Assembly: GCA_964651385.1 (NCBI GenBank)
Contig: CAZYYM010000024.1
Coordinates: 1 to 38,805, forward strand
From: GCA-001735895 sp964651385
Lineage (GTDB): Bacteria; Pseudomonadota; Gammaproteobacteria; GCA-001735895
Length of the DNA stretch: 38,805 nt
Reading direction: 5' to 3'
Made by a program: the position numbers and the translations under genes. Below the pieces are notes generated by a model. That model saw nothing but the letters and a program-made list of their open reading frames with translations. It was not told the DNA's origin and did no database searches. Positions 1 to 7,527 of the stretch are shown here, in pieces; positions within the stretch are counted from its first letter, which is position 1, and each line of letters opens with the position of its first letter.

Positions 1-346
1 GGGTATTCCAGTCGTAGTGGTCTTGACATGAGGTGAGGATAACATCTATGATGGATAATTTATAGACCTGACCCCTTTTTACTTTTAGACCTGACCCCTT
101 TTTATCTTAACGATCTCGAATCAGGCACCAGCGATTGCTCTGGTCTTCAATCTTGCTCGTTATTATCGACCTGACCAGTAATACCATCATCCCGCCAGGA
201 TCCAATTATTACCTGAATTTTAGGTCAGGTTGACCGTCATACAGTTTAGTGCTCACAGGTACTTTGCAATCCAACGCTTGATATATATCAATTCGCCTTA
301 TCCTGAAAGCGTTTGAAAGTATCATTCCAGTGGTAAACTAGAGCCC
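1..346. other. Intergenic region upstream of lhgO
   Basis: No convincing coding sequence is visible in these 346 bases. The stretch carries the GACCTGACC-type repeats, then the leader of the L-2-hydroxyglutarate oxidase gene. No strong promoter or Shine-Dalgarno sequence stands out before the ATG at 347. The window begins inside this region, so whatever lies to the left is unknown. Confidence 0.5.
63..104. repeat. Tandem 19-bp direct repeat (TAGACCTGACCCCTTTTTA x2)
   Basis: Two identical 19-base copies lie at 63-81 and 86-104, a 23-base period. Shortened forms of the core occur further on: ACCTGACC at 169-176 and the inverted GGTCAGGT at 223-230. The core resembles the GACCTGACCCC words often seen scattered around small transposase genes in gammaproteobacteria (recalled, not searched). 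No transposase is visible here. The repeats are directly seen; the link to a mobile element is inference. Confidence 0.6.
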
Positions 347-1555
347 ATGCACTATGACTTCGTAATAATTGGCGGCGGCATCGTCGGTGTTTCTACCGCC
401 TGGCAATTACAATTACAGCACCCCGGCAGGAAGATCCTGCTCCTGGAAAAAGAGGATGCGCTGGGCCGGCATCAAACCGGACACAATAGCGGTGTCATTC
501 ACGCGGGTGTTTATTACACGCCGGGAAGCCTGAAAGCTCAATTTTGTCAGCACGGTTCAGAGGCCACCTTGAAATTTTGTAGAGACGAAGATATAGCATT
601 CGACCAGTGCGGGAAGCTTCTGGTTGCAACCGACCGCAATGAGTACCATCGCATGCTTGCACTCGCCGAACGCTGTCAAGCAAATGGTATAGAGTACGAA
701 TTGCTCGATAGCAAGGAACTGCTTCGACGGGAGCCGCAGGTGTCCGGAGTCGCCGCACTTCATGTACCGAAAACAGGCATTGTTAACTATCGTCAGATTA
801 CGGAAGCGATGGCGAAGCAGTTTGTTAAAGCCGAAGGCGATCTCAGGCTCGGACACCGGGTAACTGGTTTATCCGAACAGGAAAATCATATCCGCGTAGA
901 CATACAAAGCAATGCGGGTCTTCTGAGAATTAACACCGGTTTCCTGATTGCGTGCGCGGGCCTTGCAGCAGACCGTATAACCCGGTTCATGAATCTACCT
1001 ATCAATTTTCGAATCATTCCGTTTCGAGGTGAATATTACCGCCTGTCCGGTCGATGTGAAAAAATCGTCAACCACTTAATTTACCCAATACCCGACCCTG
1101 AATTACCATTTCTTGGTGTGCATTTAACCCGAATGATCGATGGGTCAATTACCATCGGCCCCAATGCGGTCCTCGGATTCAAACGCGAGGGCTACGATCA
1201 ATACAATTTCGACCTGCGCGATACCTGGGAAACACTTCGATTTCCCGGTTTCTGGAAACTCGCAAAACAACACTGGGCCAGCGCAAAAGAAGAATTTATT
1301 GATTCCTGGAATCCCAAACGTTACCTGAAACAGGCTCAGAAATATTGCCCGCAACTGGAAATTTCAGATCTAGAAGACTATCCGGCCGGAATTAGAGCGC
1401 AAGCAGTGATGGGCGACGGCTCGCTGGTACACGATTTTCTATTTGCCGAAAGCCCGCGAAGTTTGCATGTGTGTAACGCACCGTCACCGGCAGCTACTTC
1501 GGCAATACCAATTGGAAAATATATTTGTCAGATGACGAGTATCAAAATGAGCTAA
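347..1555 (+). CDS. lhgO: L-2-hydroxyglutarate oxidase (LhgO)
   Basis: A 402-residue FAD-dependent oxidoreductase of the DAO family. It oxidises L-2-hydroxyglutarate to 2-oxoglutarate, and in known members passes electrons to the quinone pool. The N-terminus has the dinucleotide-binding stretch VIIGGGIVGVSTA (residues 6-18), then LLLEKE and the family signature HNSGVIHAGVYY near 46-57. Length is normal for LhgO. No CsiD (glutarate hydroxylase) gene neighbours it, so it probably acts here as stand-alone metabolite repair or lysine/glutarate catabolism. Its TAA stop at 1553-1555 abuts the stop of the convergent permease gene with no gap. The assignment rests on family motifs and is strong. Confidence 0.9.
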   Translation: MHYDFVIIGGGIVGVSTAWQLQLQHPGRKILLLEKEDALGRHQTGHNSGVIHAGVYYTPGSLKAQFCQHGSEATLKFCRDEDIAFDQCGKLLVATDRNEYHRMLALAERCQANGIEYELLDSKELLRREPQVSGVAALHVPKTGIVNYRQITEAMAKQFVKAEGDLRLGHRVTGLSEQENHIRVDIQSNAGLLRINTGFLIACAGLAADRITRFMNLPINFRIIPFRGEYYRLSGRCEKIVNHLIYPIPDPELPFLGVHLTRMIDGSITIGPNAVLGFKREGYDQYNFDLRDTWETLRFPGFWKLAKQHWASAKEEFIDSWNPKRYLKQAQKYCPQLEISDLEDYPAGIRAQAVMGDGSLVHDFLFAESPRSLHVCNAPSPAATSAIPIGKYICQMTSIKMS

Positions 1556-2347
1556 CTAATCTGTCATAACGGCCAGTGGCTCGTCTTTTACTTCCCGCTG
1601 GCGTAAATGCACCAGCCAGCGCTTTTCCCAGAATTTAAAGCCACGGCTAATGATAAATACGAGCACCATATAAAATAGCATCGCGGTGATGAAGCCCTCG
1701 TAGGCGAGGTAATAACGTCCATTCAGCCAACGCCCGGCCCCTAGAATATCTTGCAGGGTGATCGTGCTTAACACCACTGAACTGTGCAGCATGAATATAA
1801 CTTCGTTGGAATAGGCGGGTAATGCACGACGGCACGCACTGGGAAGCACGATGCGTCGCATCATTGTCCAGGGTGACATACCGCAGGCGTGGGCTGCCTC
1901 TATTTCACCGGATGGTGTGGTTTCGATCGAGCCACGCAGGAACTCAGTAGTATATCCGGCGGTGTTCAGCGTAAATGCGATGAGCGCGCACCACCAGGCA
2001 CTTGACAGTATCGGATCCCAAAGGAAACTTTCGCGGACTGCATCGAACTGCGCAAGTCCATAATAAAGCAGGTAAGTTTGTACCAGTAACGGCGTACCAC
2101 GAAAAAAATACGTGAAACACCAGATAGGAAAATTTAACCAGCGATGCTTGTAGGCCCTTGCAATAGCCATCGGTACCGACAGTAGGCCACCGAAAAATAA
2201 GGCCAGAACAGTAATCTCAAGGGTTAATAAGGTACCCCATAAAAAGCGGTCTATATTATCCCACACCAGCACAAAGTCGAGCGGAGAATGATGCTCACTA
2301 ACGTAAGCCAAATATTCCCAAAATGTGCGTTCGGTGGTTTCTTTCAT
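1556..2347 (-). CDS. Polar amino-acid ABC transporter permease (HisM-type)
   Basis: A 263-residue inner-membrane permease with about five hydrophobic segments. It has the EAA-type cytoplasmic loop IEAAHACGMSPWTMMRRIVLPSA typical of the His/Lys/Arg/Glu importer family. A longer reading frame begins at 2404, but that extension overlaps the upstream permease gene. The ATG at 2347, beginning MKETTERTFWEYL, lies 4 bases after the preceding stop and is the better start. It should form a heterodimer with the product of 2352-3041, driven by the ATPase at 3955-4737. The substrate is probably a basic or polar amino acid; this is inferred from the binding protein. Confidence 0.87.
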   Translation of the reverse strand: MKETTERTFWEYLAYVSEHHSPLDFVLVWDNIDRFLWGTLLTLEITVLALFFGGLLSVPMAIARAYKHRWLNFPIWCFTYFFRGTPLLVQTYLLYYGLAQFDAVRESFLWDPILSSAWWCALIAFTLNTAGYTTEFLRGSIETTPSGEIEAAHACGMSPWTMMRRIVLPSACRRALPAYSNEVIFMLHSSVVLSTITLQDILGAGRWLNGRYYLAYEGFITAMLFYMVLVFIISRGFKFWEKRWLVHLRQREVKDEPLAVMTD

Positions 2348-2351
2348 AATT

Positions 2352-3041
2352 TTAAACCCTGCGAACACCGACGCTGTATTTACGGTCCAGCCAGCGCAAA
2401 CCAACGTCTGAAACAGCGGTTAAAACCAGATAAATCAATAATACGGCAAACATAAAGGTGAAAGGTTCGCGGACCGAACGCCCAGCCGTCGACGCATTCC
2501 AGACCAGGTCATGAAGGCCAATAACCGAGACCAATGCCGTAGCTTTGACAAGCACCAGCCAGTTATTAGCAAAACTGGGCAATGCGTAACGCACCATGAG
2601 TGGAAAGGTAATGCGCCGGAAAATTTTAATCGGCGTCATACCAAAGGCTATGCCGGCCTCGATTTGGCCCCGGGGAATTGCCAGTATGGCGCCGCGGAAG
2701 GTTTCGGTCATATAGGCGCCGTATACAAATCCAATAGAAAAAATACCAGCGGTAAACTGATTGATTTCGAGATAATCCCACCAGCCTGTGACTTCGCCCA
2801 GATCATTCAGAATTTGCTGTCCGCCATAGAACAGTAGCATCATCAATACCAGGTCAGGAACACCTCGGACCAGCGTAGTGTAAGCTCCGGAAAAATTTTG
2901 TGACAATCGATTGTTAGAAAGTTTGGCCACGGCGCCGACTATGCCGAATAACACGGCGAGCACCAGGGACCCAACCGCCAGTTGCACAGTAACCAAAGTA
3001 CCCTCAAACAAGAGGTTGCGGTAACTCCAGACAGTATCCAT
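2352..3041 (-). CDS. Polar amino-acid ABC transporter permease (HisQ-type)
   Basis: A 229-residue membrane permease whose EAA loop reads IEAGIAFGMTPIKIFRRITFP near residues 130-150. It pairs with the HisM-type subunit that follows 4 bases later. No Shine-Dalgarno sequence is visible before the ATG. Instead the 3' arm of a 15-bp hairpin (3052-3100) ends 10 bases upstream, so translation is likely weak or dependent on RNA structure. Family level is secure; substrate is not determined by this subunit. Confidence 0.87.
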   Translation of the reverse strand: MDTVWSYRNLLFEGTLVTVQLAVGSLVLAVLFGIVGAVAKLSNNRLSQNFSGAYTTLVRGVPDLVLMMLLFYGGQQILNDLGEVTGWWDYLEINQFTAGIFSIGFVYGAYMTETFRGAILAIPRGQIEAGIAFGMTPIKIFRRITFPLMVRYALPSFANNWLVLVKATALVSVIGLHDLVWNASTAGRSVREPFTFMFAVLLIYLVLTAVSDVGLRWLDRKYSVGVRRV

Positions 3042-3051
3042 TAATTTTACT

Positions 3052-3100
3052 CGAGCCTGCGGCTACGGAACCGATAATAAGGCTTGTAGCCGCAGACTCG
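3052..3100 (-). promoter_or_regulatory. Intercistronic hairpin between binding-protein and permease genes
   Basis: The arms at 3052-3066 and 3086-3100 form a 15-bp stem with one G-U wobble in the minus-strand mRNA and a 19-base loop. The stem lies 17 bases past the stop of the binding-protein gene and 10 bases before the next ATG. No long T-run follows, so it is more likely an mRNA-stabilising or attenuating element than a full terminator. Such hairpins typically raise binding protein relative to permease. Confidence 0.65.
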
Positions 3101-3117
3101 ACTAACCGTCAATCAGC

Positions 3118-3879
3118 CTATTTGCCGTAGATATCGATTTCAAAATACTTATCGTTAAGTTTCTTGTAAGTGCCGTCGGCACGAATTCCCCGGATAACCG
3201 CGCTCAACGAATTTCTCAGGATGGTATCTTTTTTTCGTACCGCAAACCCGGCACCGGTACCGTAACATTCCTCATCGCTGACCATGTCGCCAAGAAAGGC
3301 GAAACCCTTACCCATATCCTGTTTCAGAAAACCTTCAAGTGACTGCAAGGAATCGGAAAGCTGTGCATCCAGCCGTCCGGAAGCCAGGTCCTGGAAAACC
3401 TCTTCCTGTGAGGCATATAAAATTAGTTCAGCATCGGGAAACAATTTTTCAGCAGCACACTGGTGCGTGGTGGCGCGCTGCACACCAAGACGCTTGCCTT
3501 TCATATTTGATTGGCTAAACCCGGCATTTACCTTTGCTACGACACCAGCAGGTGTATCGTAATATTTATCGGTAAAATCCACTTTTTTCTTGCGTTCCTC
3601 GGTTATCGACATCGAAGCGATTATGGTGTCGAATTTCTTCGATAGTAGAGCCGGGATCATGCCGTCCCACTCCTGTTCCACCAACACGCATTCTCGCTTC
3701 AGTCGTTTACAAACTTCGTAGGCAAAATCTATATCAAAGCCCTTTAGTGTGCCGTCAGGCTCCTTCCAGGAAAAAGGCGGATAAGCGCCCTCGACGCCGA
3801 CACGAAGTTTCTCTGCATGGACGCCCAGGCTGAAAAGCGTCAACGCAATAGTTATTACTAACAGTTTTTTAATACTCAT
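3118..3879 (-). CDS. Periplasmic polar amino-acid-binding protein of ABC transporter
   Basis: A 253-residue solute-binding protein of the SBP_bac_3 family. A signal peptide covers about residues 1-22 (basic MSIKK, hydrophobic core, cleavage after VHA). The mature N-terminus has the family pattern LRVGVEGAYPPFSWKEPDG, then GFDIDFAYEVCKRL, close to the lysine/arginine/ornithine and histidine binders. DGMIPALLSKKFDTIIASMSITEERKKKVDF is also diagnostic. A strong Shine-Dalgarno (GGAGGA) precedes the ATG. It sits between the ATPase and permease genes of the same importer. A basic amino acid is the likely ligand, but related ligands cannot be excluded. Confidence 0.88.
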   Translation of the reverse strand: MSIKKLLVITIALTLFSLGVHAEKLRVGVEGAYPPFSWKEPDGTLKGFDIDFAYEVCKRLKRECVLVEQEWDGMIPALLSKKFDTIIASMSITEERKKKVDFTDKYYDTPAGVVAKVNAGFSQSNMKGKRLGVQRATTHQCAAEKLFPDAELILYASQEEVFQDLASGRLDAQLSDSLQSLEGFLKQDMGKGFAFLGDMVSDEECYGTGAGFAVRKKDTILRNSLSAVIRGIRADGTYKKLNDKYFEIDIYGK

Positions 3880-3954
3880 TAATGTTCTCCTCCAAAGAGA
3901 TTTTTTTAAATCGATTCAAGTATCGAATCGTATTGCCTTGCGGTAATTGATATC

Positions 3955-4737
3955 CTAATTTAACGATCTCGCCAGAAATTGACGAAACCGTTCGGAATCC
4001 GAATTACCAAACATTTGCTGCGGAGGGCCTTCAGCTTCAATTTGCCCTTCGTGCAGAAAAATGACCTTATTCGAGACTTCGCGTGCGAAACCCACCTCGT
4101 GCGTCACCACGATCATGGTATCACCCTCGTCGGCCAGATCGCGCATAACCTTCAATACCTCGCCTACCAGTTCAGGATCCAGCGCTGAAGTGGGTTCATC
4201 AAACAGCATCACCTCCGGTTCCATCGCCAGTGCTCTCGCTATGCCTGCGCGTTGCTGCTGACCGCCCGAAATATGCGCCGGGTAATATTCTTTACGGCCA
4301 TACATACCGACTCTATGGAGTACAGCTTCTGCGCGTTCGAGAGCTTCAGTTTTTGGCATTCCCAACACATGAATCAATGATTCAGTAACATTTTGCAACA
4401 CGGTCATATGCGCCCAGAGATTAAAACCCTGGAATACCATACCCAGCTTTGCACGCATACGAATGACCTGCTTCATATCCTCAGGCGCCGGCTGACCGTA
4501 TTTGTTCATCTGCATACGAATGGTTTCCCCATGAACGGTAACACTACCGCTATCAGGGGTTTCCAGAAGATTGATACAACGCAGGAAGGTACTCTTGCCA
4601 GACCCCGATGCGCCCAGCATCGAAATGACATCACCTTCAAAGGCTTCAAGATGAACGCCTTTGAGTACCTTGACGTTTCCAAAACTTTTATGCAGGTCTT
4701 CTACAACTAGAGCCGGTGATTTTGTCGTTGATTCCAC
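3955..4737 (-). CDS. Polar amino-acid ABC transporter ATP-binding protein (HisP-type)
   Basis: A 260-residue ATPase energising the importer below it. Visible motifs are Walker A GASGSGKST, the signature ISGGQQQRAGIARAL, Walker B VMLFDEP with the D-loop SALDPE, and the H-loop VVTHEVGF. The frame stays open upstream to 5094, but that part overlaps pdxH in another frame and has no ABC similarity. The GTG at 4735-4737, beginning VESTTKSPALVVEDL, fits the family's usual length. This puts a leader of about 196 bases between pdxH and the ATPase gene, probably with its own promoter. Family assignment is strong; the start is moderately sure. Confidence 0.85.
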   Translation of the reverse strand: MESTTKSPALVVEDLHKSFGNVKVLKGVHLEAFEGDVISMLGASGSGKSTFLRCINLLETPDSGSVTVHGETIRMQMNKYGQPAPEDMKQVIRMRAKLGMVFQGFNLWAHMTVLQNVTESLIHVLGMPKTEALERAEAVLHRVGMYGRKEYYPAHISGGQQQRAGIARALAMEPEVMLFDEPTSALDPELVGEVLKVMRDLADEGDTMIVVTHEVGFAREVSNKVIFLHEGQIEAEGPPQQMFGNSDSERFRQFLARSLN

Positions 4738-4933
4738 GCTATTGATAATTCCACTGCGGTAGCAGGATTTTATTTGATTTATAAGCTTCCCTAATTCTAC
4801 ATGAACTCCTAACACCGAGTACAGTAAAGAACTTCCAGACTTCGCTAAAGCATCAACGTGGAGGCTTACTTTACCCGAAACCTGGCTCAGGGTAATGTCG
4901 AACAGGAAACCTGTCCATTGCCAACTTAAAAAT

Positions 4934-5572
4934 TCAGGGCGACAGACGGCAAACATCCCATCCGCCTTCATTACCAGAATTGTATTCGAAGCGGTCATGC
5001 AGGCGGCTGACGTTGCCCTGCCAGAATTCAAATTGCTCCGGTACGACACGGATACCACCCCAGAAATCAGGTAGCGGAATTTCTCCATCGGCAAATTTCT
5101 TTTTCATCGATTCAAACTGCATCAATAATAACTGCCTCGAATTAATACGCTCGCTCTGATGCGATGCCCAGGCAGACAATTGACTCTCGAATGGACGGCT
5201 GAGAAAATATTTTAGTGATTCTGTTCTGGAAATTTTGCAGGCAATTCCTTTCACATGGACCTGACGATCCATTTCATGCCAGGGGAAATGCAAGCTGACA
5301 CGATTATCATGTTCAATGTCTCCGGCTTTGCGACTGCCGTAATTGGTATAAAAAACGAAGCCGTCCACACCGAATTGTTTCAGCAACACAATACGCTGTG
5401 CCGGTTGCCCCGCTTTGCCCACTGTGGCAATCGTCATCGCCGTCGGGTCAGACAGGCCGAAAGCAATAGCGTCTTGCATCCAGAGTTCAAATTGTCTGAA
5501 CGGATTATCATCCAGTTTATCCAGTGGCAAGCCGTCTTTGTGATATTCGCGGCGTAAATGGTCAAGATCCAT
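4934..5572 (-). CDS. pdxH: Pyridoxamine 5'-phosphate oxidase (PdxH)
   Basis: A 212-residue FMN-dependent oxidase that converts pyridoxine or pyridoxamine 5'-phosphate to pyridoxal 5'-phosphate in the cytosol. Family landmarks are LDDNPFRQFELWMQDA (20-35), AMTIATVGKAGQPAQRIVLLK (44-64), FVFYTNYGSRKAGDI, SRPFESQLSAWASHQS, and the C-terminal PDFWGGIRVVPEQFEFWQG with the terminal R-L-S-P. Length is standard. It is the first gene of a minus-strand run, with the amino-acid importer downstream. The importer may be separately transcribed given the 196-base gap. Confidence 0.95.
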   Translation of the reverse strand: MDLDHLRREYHKDGLPLDKLDDNPFRQFELWMQDAIAFGLSDPTAMTIATVGKAGQPAQRIVLLKQFGVDGFVFYTNYGSRKAGDIEHDNRVSLHFPWHEMDRQVHVKGIACKISRTESLKYFLSRPFESQLSAWASHQSERINSRQLLLMQFESMKKKFADGEIPLPDFWGGIRVVPEQFEFWQGNVSRLHDRFEYNSGNEGGWDVCRLSP

Positions 5573-5989
5573 GCATTAATCTCGTTTCAGAGTTTTCATA
5601 AAAGGTTGCCCAATTCACAATAGTTCAATTGTCAGTTCATCTGGATGACTCTGAAAGAATGTATCCAGAGCCTACTGAAAAAGCGGCGTATTCGGATTCA
5701 CCGTGGCAAACAGCGTCATCGACGAAACGTTGCAAATTTCCGGGTCTATTCATACTCTTTATAAACCATGGACTTATAGCCCACTACAGGAATGCAGGGG
5801 ATTGGATGCGAACATGTTATTGGCAGATCAAAGGAATCAAAAATAGCTACCCCATTAACACTACCAGAATTGTACCCAGGAAACTATTTTTCAGTATAAT
5901 TACTTTTAACCCTGCTTTGACTGTAAAAAAAATTTCTAATCTGAGTTAAAGCACGTCGTAAAATAATATCCCAAGGAGAACAAACCAAT
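5573..5989. other. Divergent intergenic region, pdxH / selenium-type operon
   Basis: These 417 bases separate pdxH (minus) from the transport-selD operon (plus). No frame here shows a recognisable protein. The right half is AT-rich and carries the promoter-like TATAAT at 5895-5900. The Shine-Dalgarno AAGGAG at 5973-5978 lies 11 bases before the ATG at 5990. No riboswitch or SECIS-like structure was recognised by eye. Confidence 0.5.
5871..5900 (+). promoter_or_regulatory. Candidate promoter for the transporter-selD operon
   Basis: A perfect -10 hexamer TATAAT lies at 5895-5900. A weak -35-like TTGTAC lies about 19 bases upstream, longer than the optimal spacing. The element is about 90 bases before the first gene of the operon, in an AT-rich stretch. 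It is assigned by consensus only. Confidence 0.35.
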
Positions 5990-6865
5990 ATGCGTATATT
6001 CAACCGCCAGCTACTAACGTTTTTTTTATCGATCAGCCTTTGTCTCGGCTCATTCTCCACGATAGCCGCAGAACCATTCGTATTCACTGCCATACCCGAC
6101 GAAGATGAATCACAGTTGCGCGAGCGCTTCGATAAGGTTGCGATTTATTTGACCGAAAAGCTCGGCGTCGAGGTCAAATATATTCCGGTAAAATCCTATG
6201 CCGCGGCAGTCACTGCGTTTCGGAATAATCAGGTTCAACTGGCCTGGTTTGGCGGACTTTCCGGCGTTCGTGCACGCAGCCTGGTCAAAGGTTCCGAAGC
6301 CATCGCACAGGGATTTGAAGATCAAGCTTTCGAAACCTATTTTATTGCACACTCGAGTACCGGCTTAAAGGCGACAGATTCACTGCCGAAAGGCATGGCG
6401 GATAAAACCTTTACCTTCGGTTCGAAGGGATCTACATCGGGTCGTTTGATGCCGGAATATTATATTCGCCGACAATTTAACCAATCACCTACCGAATTCT
6501 TCAACAAGGTGGGTTTCAGTGGTAACCATTCGAAGACCATCGCGCTGGTACAATCGGGCGCCTACCAGCTGGGAGCAGTTAATTTCAAGGTCTGGCAAAA
6601 GGAACTCGCTGCCGGAAAAATAGACGAATCTAAAGTCTCGATTATCTGGACTACGCCAACCTATCCGGACTATCAATGGTCAATCCGTGGCGATGTCGAC
6701 CAGCGCTGGTCGGCTGGATTCAAACAGAAAGTTGCAACGGCCTTATTGGCCATGAACGACCCCGATTTGCTCGCTTCATTCCCGCGTTCAAGTTTTATTC
6801 CGGCATCAAATGATGATTACCAGCCGATTCTGGATGTTGCCAGAGAAATCAAACTCATCGACTGA
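5990..6865 (+). CDS. PhnD-type periplasmic binding protein, putative selenium-oxyanion ABC transporter
   Basis: A 291-residue binding protein with a signal peptide (about residues 1-27, ending STIAA). The mature part begins FVFTAIPDEDESQLRERF, followed by LGVEVKYIPVKSYAAAVTAF and QLAWFGGLSGVRARS. This is the phosphate/phosphite/phosphonate-binding superfamily. The PDED start and WFGGLSGV stretch match the subgroup annotated as putative selenate-binding, which is known for lying beside SelD fusions, exactly as here. A good Shine-Dalgarno (AAGGAG) precedes the ATG. It starts a four-gene operon. Family level is strong; the selenium ligand is inferred from neighbourhood, and phosphonate or phosphite remain alternatives. 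Confidence 0.85.
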   Translation: MRIFNRQLLTFFLSISLCLGSFSTIAAEPFVFTAIPDEDESQLRERFDKVAIYLTEKLGVEVKYIPVKSYAAAVTAFRNNQVQLAWFGGLSGVRARSLVKGSEAIAQGFEDQAFETYFIAHSSTGLKATDSLPKGMADKTFTFGSKGSTSGRLMPEYYIRRQFNQSPTEFFNKVGFSGNHSKTIALVQSGAYQLGAVNFKVWQKELAAGKIDESKVSIIWTTPTYPDYQWSIRGDVDQRWSAGFKQKVATALLAMNDPDLLASFPRSSFIPASNDDYQPILDVAREIKLID

Positions 6866-6870
6866 ATCAG

Positions 6871-7527
6871 TTGATTGAACTCAGCAATGAAAACCTCGGG
6901 TTTAAGGAGGCTATTGTACTTCGCAATATCTCCCTTAAAATTTCGACCGGTGAGCGCATAGCGCTGATCGGCGAAAGCGGCGCGGGGAAATCGACTCTAC
7001 TGTCGGTTTTGCAATCCCGTTACCGCTCAGACTGCGCCTTCATTCCACAGGATCCCGGTCTGGTGCGCAGTCTTAGCGTGTTCCACAACGTTTTTATGGG
7101 TAGCCTGCATCGGCACAGTAGCAGCTATAACCTGCTCAATCTGGTATGGCCTCAACACAAGCAAATAAAGCTGATTTCACCGATAGTCGAGCGGCTTGGC
7201 CTGCTCGACAAACTCTTTGCCCGCGCAGGCGAACTGTCGGGTGGTCAGCAACAACGGACCGCCATTTGTCGGGCTATCTTGCAGGGGGGGAACGCGGTTT
7301 TAGGTGACGAACCCGTTTCCGCAGCGGATAACCATCAATCGCGGGTGATCATGGACACACTCTGCGAAACCTTCGATACTGTCGTACTGGCCATGCACGA
7401 TGTCGAACTAGCATTACATTACGCCACACGTGTGGTCGGTATCAGGGACGGCAAGCTAGTTATCGACCAGCCAAACGATAATCTCAAACAGGCCGATCTG
7501 GATTTTCTTTACCAGGCGAGAGTATGA
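6871..7527 (+). CDS. ABC transporter ATPase, PhnC-like, putative selenium-oxyanion uptake
   Basis: A 218-residue ATPase that starts at TTG (6871), 5 bases after the binding-protein stop. Motifs are Walker A GESGAGKST (about 36-44), Q-loop FIPQDPGLVRSLSVFHNVFMG, signature LSGGQQQRTAICRAIL, Walker B AVLGDEPVSAAD, and the H-loop AMHDVELAL. All catalytic motifs look intact. It is shorter than typical PhnC (about 250-260), lacking C-terminal extension. Its stop overlaps the permease ATG by four bases (ATGA), implying translational coupling. It powers the fused permease that follows. Confidence 0.85.
   Translation: MIELSNENLGFKEAIVLRNISLKISTGERIALIGESGAGKSTLLSVLQSRYRSDCAFIPQDPGLVRSLSVFHNVFMGSLHRHSSSYNLLNLVWPQHKQIKLISPIVERLGLLDKLFARAGELSGGQQQRTAICRAILQGGNAVLGDEPVSAADNHQSRVIMDTLCETFDTVVLAMHDVELALHYATRVVGIRDGKLVIDQPNDNLKQADLDFLYQARV

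Noticed and set aside
4738..5094. N-terminal extension of the HisP-type ATPase frame, open to 5094
   Set aside because: It overlaps pdxH in another frame and has no ABC-type content. The GTG at 4737 gives the family length.
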